From Luteipulveratus flavus (GTDB lineage Bacteria; Actinomycetota; Actinomycetes; Actinomycetales; Dermatophilaceae), in NCBI RefSeq assembly GCF_029080175.1, contig NZ_JARFJC010000013.1: a DNA stretch of 64,000 nucleotides, one strand, 5' to 3'. The notes under the pieces were generated by a model, which ran no database searches, was not told the origin of the DNA, and was given only the letters and a program-made list of their open reading frames with translations. The position numbers and the translations under genes are program-made. Positions 58,868 through 64,000 of this stretch are shown in pieces (the first letter of the stretch is position 1; each line of letters starts with the position of its first letter).

Positions 58868-59815
58868 ATGATCCTGCGCCTGCTGAGCCGGCTCGCCGTG
58901 CTCGTCGCCAGCCTGGCGGTGAGCACGATGGTGGTATTCGGGTTCATGGTCGTGCTGCCGGGAAGTCCGGCGCGGGTCGCCCTGGGGGTCAACGCCTCCG
59001 ACGCCTCGGTCGCCCAGCTGGAGCAGGAGTTCGGCCTCGACCGGCCGAAGGGCGTCCAGTACCTCGACTGGGTCGGCGGCCTGCTGCGCTTCGACCTCGG
59101 CCGCTCGTACGTCTCCCGCGCCGAGATCGCTCCGCAGATCGCCGACCGGTTGCAGGTGACGCTGTGGCTGGTGGTGACCTCGATGGTGCTAGCGCTCGTC
59201 ATCGCCGTACCGCTGGGCGTGCTCATGGCCGTACGCCACCGGCGCGCGAGCGGCGTCCTGCTGTCCGCCCTGTCGCAGGTCGGCGTCGCGGTGCCGGCGT
59301 TCCTCGCGGGCGTGCTGCTCGTTGCGCTGTTCTCCGTACGTCTGGGCTGGCTGCCCGCGAACGGCTGGACGCCGCCGGTCGAGGACCCGGCCATGTTCCT
59401 CGAGCAGCTGGTGCTGCCGGTGCTCTCGCTCGGGCTCGTACAGGGCGCGGTGCTCGCGCGGTACGTCCGTTCGGCCGTCCTGGACGTGATGCGCGAGGAC
59501 TACATCCGGACGGCGCGAGCGAAGGGGCTACGGCCGATGCGGGCGCTGGTGCGGCACGGGCTGCGCAACGCCGCGATCCCGGTCGTGACCGTGCTGGGGC
59601 TGCAGCTCGCGACGCTGCTGGTCGGTGCGGTGGTCATCGAGCGGGTCTTCGTCATCCCTGGCCTCGGGTCCGGTCTGCTGGACGCCGTGGCCAACCGCGA
59701 CCTGATCCTGGTGCAGGACATCGTGATGCTCCTGGTGACGGCCGTCCTCATCGTGAACTTCGTGGTCGACCTGCTCTACCTGGTGATCGACCCGCGGCTG
59801 CGGAGCGTCCGGTGA
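58868..59815 (+). CDS. Peptide ABC transporter permease, DppB type
   Basis: A 315-residue permease with six predicted helices, matching DppB/OppB. It contains the extracytoplasmic N-terminal loop with QLEQEFGLDRPKGVQYLDWV and the EAA-type cytoplasmic loop YIRTARAKGLRPMRALVRHG that docks on the ATPase. It starts 7 nt after the binding-protein stop and its own stop overlaps the DppC-type start by 4 nt (GTGA). Confidence 0.94.
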   Translation: MILRLLSRLAVLVASLAVSTMVVFGFMVVLPGSPARVALGVNASDASVAQLEQEFGLDRPKGVQYLDWVGGLLRFDLGRSYVSRAEIAPQIADRLQVTLWLVVTSMVLALVIAVPLGVLMAVRHRRASGVLLSALSQVGVAVPAFLAGVLLVALFSVRLGWLPANGWTPPVEDPAMFLEQLVLPVLSLGLVQGAVLARYVRSAVLDVMREDYIRTARAKGLRPMRALVRHGLRNAAIPVVTVLGLQLATLLVGAVVIERVFVIPGLGSGLLDAVANRDLILVQDIVMLLVTAVLIVNFVVDLLYLVIDPRLRSVR

Positions 59816-60645
59816 GACGGCGCAGCGGCACCCTGGTCATCGGCGGGTCACTGGTCGCGCTGGTCATCCTCGCCGCGCTCGTGTCGTTCGTCTGGACCCC
59901 GCACGACCCGGGGCTCGTCGTCCCGCAGCACCGCCTCGCCGGCCCGTCCGGGAAGCACTGGCTGGGCGCGGACAAGCTCGGCCGCGACGAGCTCTCCCGC
60001 CTCATGGTCGGCGCTCGTACGACCCTGCTCGTCGGCATCGTCTCGGTCGGCGTCGCCGCGCTGATCGGTGTCCCGCTGGGCCTCGTCGCCGCGATGACCT
60101 GGCGCTGGCTCGGCGAGATCCTGATGCGGGTGAGCGACTTCGTCCTGGCGTTCCCCGCGGTGCTGCTGGCCATCATGCTGACCGCGATCTACGGCTCAGG
60201 CGTGGTCATCGCGATGATCGCCATCGGCATCTCCACGATCCCGGCGTTCGCGCGGGTCGTCCGCAGCGGCGCGCTCCAGGTGATGTCGACCGAGTACGTC
60301 GTCGCCGCCCGAGCGGCGGGCCGCCGACCGGTCGGGATCGGCCTACGCCACGTCCTGCCCAACGTGACCAGCCTGATCATCGTGCAGGCGTCGGTGTCGT
60401 TCGCGATCGCGATCCTCGCCGAGGCGGCGCTGTCCTTCCTCGGGCTCGGCGCCCCGCCGGACGTCCCGTCCTGGGGACGCATGCTGCAGGAGAGCCAGTC
60501 GCTGCTCCAGCAGGCCCCGCGGCTCGCGATCGTCCCGGGCGTCGCGATCGCGCTGGCGGTGCTCGGGTTCAACCTGCTCGGCGACGGCCTGCGTGACCTG
60601 CTCGACCCGCGGTTGCAGCAGCGTCGGGTGGAGGTGCAGCGATGA
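59812..60645 (+). CDS. Peptide ABC transporter permease, DppC type
   Basis: The 277-residue second permease of the complex with about six helices. It shows the DppC/OppC N-terminal helix, the HWLGADKLGRDELSRLMVGAR motif and the EAA loop VVAARAAGRRPVGIGLRHVL. GTG 59812 overlaps the DppB-type stop (GTGA), so an upstream in-frame extension was not used. It overlaps the next ATPase gene by 4 nt (ATGA). Confidence 0.93.
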   Translation: MRRRSGTLVIGGSLVALVILAALVSFVWTPHDPGLVVPQHRLAGPSGKHWLGADKLGRDELSRLMVGARTTLLVGIVSVGVAALIGVPLGLVAAMTWRWLGEILMRVSDFVLAFPAVLLAIMLTAIYGSGVVIAMIAIGISTIPAFARVVRSGALQVMSTEYVVAARAAGRRPVGIGLRHVLPNVTSLIIVQASVSFAIAILAEAALSFLGLGAPPDVPSWGRMLQESQSLLQQAPRLAIVPGVAIALAVLGFNLLGDGLRDLLDPRLQQRRVEVQR

Positions 60646-61607
60646 GCGCCGTGCTGACGGCCGAAGGGCTGGGGGTTCACACCGGCCACCTGGCGCTCGT
60701 CCAGGACGTGACGCTGACCGTCGGCCGCGGCGAACGGGTAGGCCTGATCGGCGAGTCAGGCTCGGGCAAGTCGCTCACCGCGCTCGCGCTCATGGGTCTG
60801 CTGCCCGAGGGTCTGCACGCAACCGGTTCCGTACGGCTGGACGGGTCGCCGGCCGATCTGGTCGGCGCGGACGAGGACGAGCTCGCGCCGTTGCGCGGCA
60901 AGCGCATGTCGATGGTGTTCCAGGAGCCCATGACGGCGCTCAACCCCACCATGCGGATCGGTGACCAGGTGGCGGAGGGGATGCTGCTGCACCGCACGCA
61001 TCGCCGGCGCCCCGCGGCCCGGTCCGCCGCCGTGGAGCTGCTGGACGACGTCGGCCTCCCCTCACCCGCGGAGGCCGCCCGCGCGTACCCGCACCAGCTC
61101 TCCGGCGGGCAGCGCCAGCGGGTCGTCGCGGCCATCGCGCTCGCCAACGACCCGGACCTGCTGATCTGCGACGAGCCCACGACCGCGCTGGACGTGACGG
61201 TGCAGGCGCTCGTCCTCGACCTCATCACTCGCGGCGTCGCTGCCCGAGATGCCGCGCTGCTGTTCATCACTCACGACCTCGGCGTGGTCGCGACGGTGTG
61301 CGACCGGGTGCTCGTGATGTACGGCGGCCGGATCGTCGAGGCCGGTGAGGTCGCCCAGGTGTTCACCCGGCCGCAGCACCGCTACACCGCCGGGCTGCTC
61401 GCCGCGTCCGACCTCGCTCGTACGGACGACGGCCGCCTGCTGACGATCCCGGGCTCGGTGCCGCAGGCGGGTGCGTTCCCCCCGGGCTGTGTCTTCCGGA
61501 ATCGGTGTGCCGCAGCGACATCCGCGTGCGAGACGCTGCCGTCCTGGGTGGGCCCGGACCCGGAGCACGGGCACGCCTGTGTCCACCCGGTGGAGGTGCC
61601 CGCATGA
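60642..61607 (+). CDS. Peptide ABC transporter ATPase, DppD type
   Basis: An ATP-hydrolysing subunit of 321 residues. It has Walker A GLIGESGSGKSLTALALMG, the ABC signature LSGGQRQRVVAAIALANDP, Walker B DLLICDEPTTALDV and the C-terminal oligopeptide/dipeptide-ATPase extension with a Cys cluster (GCVFRNRCAAATSACE) that may bind an iron-sulfur cluster. Its ATG overlaps the permease stop and its stop overlaps the second ATPase start by 4 nt. Confidence 0.95.
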   Translation: MSAVLTAEGLGVHTGHLALVQDVTLTVGRGERVGLIGESGSGKSLTALALMGLLPEGLHATGSVRLDGSPADLVGADEDELAPLRGKRMSMVFQEPMTALNPTMRIGDQVAEGMLLHRTHRRRPAARSAAVELLDDVGLPSPAEAARAYPHQLSGGQRQRVVAAIALANDPDLLICDEPTTALDVTVQALVLDLITRGVAARDAALLFITHDLGVVATVCDRVLVMYGGRIVEAGEVAQVFTRPQHRYTAGLLAASDLARTDDGRLLTIPGSVPQAGAFPPGCVFRNRCAAATSACETLPSWVGPDPEHGHACVHPVEVPA

Positions 61608-62599
61608 CCGACCCGTCCGCCGCCCCCCAGCCCCCTTCACAGACCGCTTCACAGACAACTGAGTCACTCGAATCTGACGCACTTGCAAGCCGGTCAAACT
61701 CGGGCGACTCAGTTGCCTCCGCAGTGGCGGGGAACGAGTCGTCGATCATCCGGCTGCAGGACGTACGCCGCGAGTTCCGTCGGCCGCGCAGGTCGCTGCT
61801 GCAGCCCGGTCCCGTCGTGCCGGCTCTGCGGGGCGTCACGCTCGACATCGCAGCGGGAGAGCGGTTCGGCATCGTCGGCGAGTCCGGCTGCGGGAAGTCC
61901 ACGCTGCTGCGCATCATCGCGGGGCTCGACCGCCCGACGTCCGGGAGCGTCCAGGTGGCGGGCCGAGAGATCAGTGGCCTGCGTGAGGGACGCCTCGGCT
62001 TCCTGCGCGACCAGATGCAACTCGTGCTCCAGGACCCGATGAGCTCGCTCGACCCCCGGATGCGTGTCCGCGACATCATCGCCGAGCCCCTGGTCGCGCA
62101 GGGCAAGCCGCATCCCCGTACGCGGATCGTCGAGCTGGTCGAGTCGGTCGGCCTGTCCGCGGACGCGCTGGACCGCTACCCGCACCAGTTCTCCGGCGGC
62201 CAGCGGCAGCGCATCTCGATCGCTCGCGCGCTCGCCCCGGACCCGCGGATCCTGCTGGCCGACGAGCCGGTGAGCGCCCTCGACGTGTCGGTCCGTGCCC
62301 AGGTGCTGAACCTCATCCTGGAGATTGTGGAACGCCTCGACCTGACGCTGGTCTTCGTGTCGCACGACTTGTCCGTGGTCCGCCACGTGTGCGAGCGCGT
62401 GGCGGTGATGCAGGCGGGTGAGGTCGTCGAGATCGGCCCGACCGACCAGGTGTACGAGGAGCCCGCACAGCCGTACACCCGATCGCTGGTGGCGGCGATC
62501 CCGCACCTGAGGGCGGCCTTGGAGGGACGTACGGCGGCCGACCTGGCCGCCGGGGCAGCCGCGGCGACGGTGTCGCTCGACCAGCCCGGCGAGAATTGA
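61604..62599 (+). CDS. Peptide ABC transporter ATPase, DppF type, with long N-terminal linker
   Basis: The second ATPase, 331 residues. It has Walker A IVGESGCGKSTLLRIIAGL, signature FSGGQRQRISIARALAPDP and Walker B ILLADEPVSALDVS. It starts with an unusual N-terminal extension of about 45 residues rich in Ser/Thr/Ala, encoded by a comparatively AT-rich stretch (about 61640-61735) that contains a perfect 10-bp inverted repeat CAACTGAGTC ... GACTCAGTTG. The stop is followed by a tandem duplication and then the P1 peptidase. Confidence 0.93.
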   Translation: MTDPSAAPQPPSQTASQTTESLESDALASRSNSGDSVASAVAGNESSIIRLQDVRREFRRPRRSLLQPGPVVPALRGVTLDIAAGERFGIVGESGCGKSTLLRIIAGLDRPTSGSVQVAGREISGLREGRLGFLRDQMQLVLQDPMSSLDPRMRVRDIIAEPLVAQGKPHPRTRIVELVESVGLSADALDRYPHQFSGGQRQRISIARALAPDPRILLADEPVSALDVSVRAQVLNLILEIVERLDLTLVFVSHDLSVVRHVCERVAVMQAGEVVEIGPTDQVYEEPAQPYTRSLVAAIPHLRAALEGRTAADLAAGAAAATVSLDQPGEN

Positions 62600-62604
62600 C
62601 GGGT

Positions 62605-62704
62605 CGGCCCGGCATGGAGTGCCGACCAGGCGAGATTCGCGAGGTGATCGGCCGAAGATCGACTGGACGGCCCGGTATGGAGTGCCGGACAGACGAGATG
62701 CGCG
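62605..62704. repeat. Tandem duplication (63-bp period) upstream of the P1 peptidase
   Basis: CGGCCCGGCATGGAGTGCCG (from 62605) and CGGCCCGGTATGGAGTGCCG (from 62668) open two 37-bp copies that differ at about five positions. They lie between the DppF stop and the peptidase start. Confidence 0.75.
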
Positions 62705-62720
62705 GGTGAGGGAGACGGGT

Positions 62721-63782
62721 GTGACGGACGTGGCTGCAGGACCGACCAACTCAATCGTGGACGTACCAGGCATTCGCGTCGGGCATGCACAGCGGATCGG
62801 CGACGGCTGGCTCACCGGGACCACGTGCGTCCTCGCCCCGGACGAGGGGGCCGTGGCCGGGGTCGACGTGCGTGGCGGCGGTCCCGGCACCCGGGAGACC
62901 GATCTCCTGGACCCGCGCAACCTCGTCGAGCGCATCCACGCCGTCGTGCTCACCGGCGGAAGCGCATACGGTCTGTCCGCGGCAACCGGAGTCATGGAAG
63001 CGTTGGGGCGCAACGGGATCGGCCTGACGATGGGCGAGGAGGGCGAGGTCGTCCCTCTCGTGCCGGCGGCGGTCATCTTCGACCTCAAGCGCGGCGGCGA
63101 CTTCACCAAGCGGCCGGACGCGGCGATGGGCGAGGCGGCGTACGACGCGGCGGTCGCCCACGTGGTCGGTGAGCCGGTGCGGGAGGGCAACGTCGGCGCC
63201 GGTACGGGCGCGAAGGCCGGCGGGCTCAAGGGTGGCGTGGGTTCGGCGAGCGCGGTCCTGCCGGACGGTACGACGGTGGCCGCCCTGGTCGTCGCGAACC
63301 CCATCGGCTCGTGCGTGGACCTGCAGACCGGCGAGCTGTACGCCGCGAGGTTCGGCCTGCCGGGCGAGCTCGACCACCTGCGCCGGCCGCGCGCGGACCA
63401 GGTGGCGACCGCCGTCCGGCTCGCCGAGGAGCGGGCCCGCGACACCGGCCTGCGGTACGGCATGGCGACCACCATCGGTGTGATCGCCACCGACGCCACG
63501 CTCACCAAGTCGCAGTGCCAGAAGGTCGCCGCCATCGGTCACGACGGCATGGCCCGGGCGATCCGGCCGGTGCACACGATGTTCGACGGCGACACCCTGT
63601 TCACCCTGGCGACCGGCGAGCGCGACGCGCCCGACCCGCTCGCCTTCCACGCCCTGCTGGAGGCCGCGGGCGACTGCGTGACGCGGGCGATCGGTCATGC
63701 CGTCCTCGCCGCGGAGACGGTCGAGGCGGCCGGCATCCGGTGGCGCTCCTACCGCGACGCCTTCCCCAGCGCCTTCGCCTGA
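62721..63782 (+). CDS. P1-family aminopeptidase (DmpA/L-aminopeptidase type)
   Basis: A self-processing Ntn-like aminopeptidase of 353 residues. The opening NSIVDVPGIRVGHAQ and the GNVGAGTGAKAGGLKGGVGS motif are characteristic. Cleavage in this family occurs just before the Ser in GGVGSASAVLPDG, exposing the N-terminal nucleophile. Peptides imported by the upstream ABC system are a plausible substrate source. GTG 62721 has GGGAG upstream; a GTG five codons earlier is possible. It is on the same strand as the ABC operon after a 121-bp gap that holds a tandem duplication. Confidence 0.9.
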   Translation: MTDVAAGPTNSIVDVPGIRVGHAQRIGDGWLTGTTCVLAPDEGAVAGVDVRGGGPGTRETDLLDPRNLVERIHAVVLTGGSAYGLSAATGVMEALGRNGIGLTMGEEGEVVPLVPAAVIFDLKRGGDFTKRPDAAMGEAAYDAAVAHVVGEPVREGNVGAGTGAKAGGLKGGVGSASAVLPDGTTVAALVVANPIGSCVDLQTGELYAARFGLPGELDHLRRPRADQVATAVRLAEERARDTGLRYGMATTIGVIATDATLTKSQCQKVAAIGHDGMARAIRPVHTMFDGDTLFTLATGERDAPDPLAFHALLEAAGDCVTRAIGHAVLAAETVEAAGIRWRSYRDAFPSAFA

Positions 63783-63792
63783 CCCTCTCCCC

Positions 63793-63907
63793 GGCAGAAG
63801 TTGGCGGGCGGCACAGCTATGCGTGTGCGGATGACCAGCTTTTGCCAGCGGGCGGCAGAAGTTGGCGGCCGGCACAGCCATGCGTGTGCGGATGGCCAAC
63901 ATTTGCC
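63793..63907. repeat. Two tandem 54-bp hairpin-forming repeats
   Basis: Copies 63793-63846 and 63854-63907 (period 61) are very similar. Each opens with GGCAGAAGTTGGCGG, closes with TTTGCC, and has an internal GCACAG...CGTGTGC. The ends pair (GGCAGAAGTTGG with CCAACATTTGCC or a close variant), so each can form a nested hairpin. They lie 11 bp past the peptidase stop and may terminate transcription or be a small palindromic repeat family. Confidence 0.75.
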
Positions 63908-63929
63908 GGGGGATGGGGGCGGGCGTGGT

Positions 63930-63935
63930 TAGCAT
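63930..63935 (+). promoter_or_regulatory. -10-like box (TAGCAT) before the last gene
   Basis: TAGCAT lies about 36 nt before the ATG at 63972. With a good Shine-Dalgarno sequence this gene appears to be leadered rather than leaderless. Confidence 0.35.
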
Positions 63936-63971
63936 CGGACGACGAGTGGCACGCCCGGACGAGGAGGTCCG

Positions 63972-64000
63972 ATGGACTACGCGACGATGTTCGACCTGAC
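63972..64000 (+). CDS. Partial gene at right edge
   Basis: ATG 63972 is preceded by GAGGAGGTCC, a strong ribosome-binding site. Only nine full codons (MDYATMFDL) are inside the window, so no function can be given. Confidence 0.65.

Noticed and set aside
31000..64000. tRNA or rRNA genes
   Set aside because: No cloverleaf-like or rRNA-like segment was noticed in the intergenic sequence; nearly all space is coding or repeat.

Overview
The window is high-GC, densely coded DNA whose gene content points to an actinomycete (Actinomycetota). Clues are a maleylpyruvate-isomerase/mycothiol-type protein, a FadE5-like acyl-CoA dehydrogenase, a class F-type sortase, a CopD-CtaG fusion, GTG/TTG starts, and many genes whose -10 box lies 6-7 nt from the start codon, as in leaderless transcripts. 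The genus cannot be fixed from the sequence alone. There is no rRNA, tRNA, CRISPR array or classical insertion sequence.

Layout: 1-7.1 kb holds a 35-bp tandem array cut by the window edge, a secreted TAP-like hydrolase, a putative sugar methyltransferase, a paaH-paaI-paaK operon and a small lipoprotein. 7.2-10.9 kb holds secreted proteins (sedolisin protease, L,D-transpeptidase, a protein ending in LPVTG). 10.9-17.8 kb holds a GNAT-Nudix fusion, a holin-like membrane protein, a HisC-type aminotransferase, a sortase with its likely substrate, an MFS protein and a methyltransferase. 17.8-24.6 kb holds a zinc metalloprotease, a branched-chain 2-oxoacid dehydrogenase operon (E1a-E1b-E2), an SGNH hydrolase and a DoxX protein. 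24.7-33.3 kb holds membrane proteins, a DHA2 drug transporter, a DinB/MPI-type protein and CopD-CtaG plus a nitrilase. 33.6-38.9 kb holds a thioredoxin-NHL protein, NfeD-stomatin and a LigD-like PE-POL protein.

38.9-46.2 kb encodes pta-ackA and, convergently, phosphoketolase (xfp) translationally coupled to a Cys-cluster/pentapeptide-repeat protein. Together these form a phosphoketolase route: sugar phosphate to acetyl phosphate, then to acetyl-CoA or acetate plus ATP. 46.2-50.6 kb holds a GPP34-like protein divergent from an RHH-like protein/truncated globin pair, then aroQ and an MMPL transporter. 50.8-57.1 kb holds PhoX, FadE5 with two palindromic operators, an amidase and a coiled-coil membrane protein. 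57.3-63.8 kb is a complete Dpp/Opp-type peptide ABC operon (SBP, two permeases, two ATPases) followed by a P1-family aminopeptidase.

The most unusual signal is a family of dispersed, arm-paired repeats. The tip sequence GCTGGTTGAGCC leads into ...GTCGAAACC, and two arms usually face each other to give units of about 130 bp (11896-12026; 22014-22143). A second subfamily with tip GGTCGAGTAGG gives units of 88-100 bp (12044-12131; 33454-33553). One unit sits in frame inside the linker of the E2 gene. Another pair of arms, nearly identical 53/54-bp inverted repeats, encloses a single-domain GIY-YIG nuclease gene (42315-42839). This resembles an autonomous element, with the 130-bp pairs as its non-coding derivatives, analogous to REPIN/RAYT systems but with a different enzyme. 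The left-edge tandem array is built from the same arm tip.
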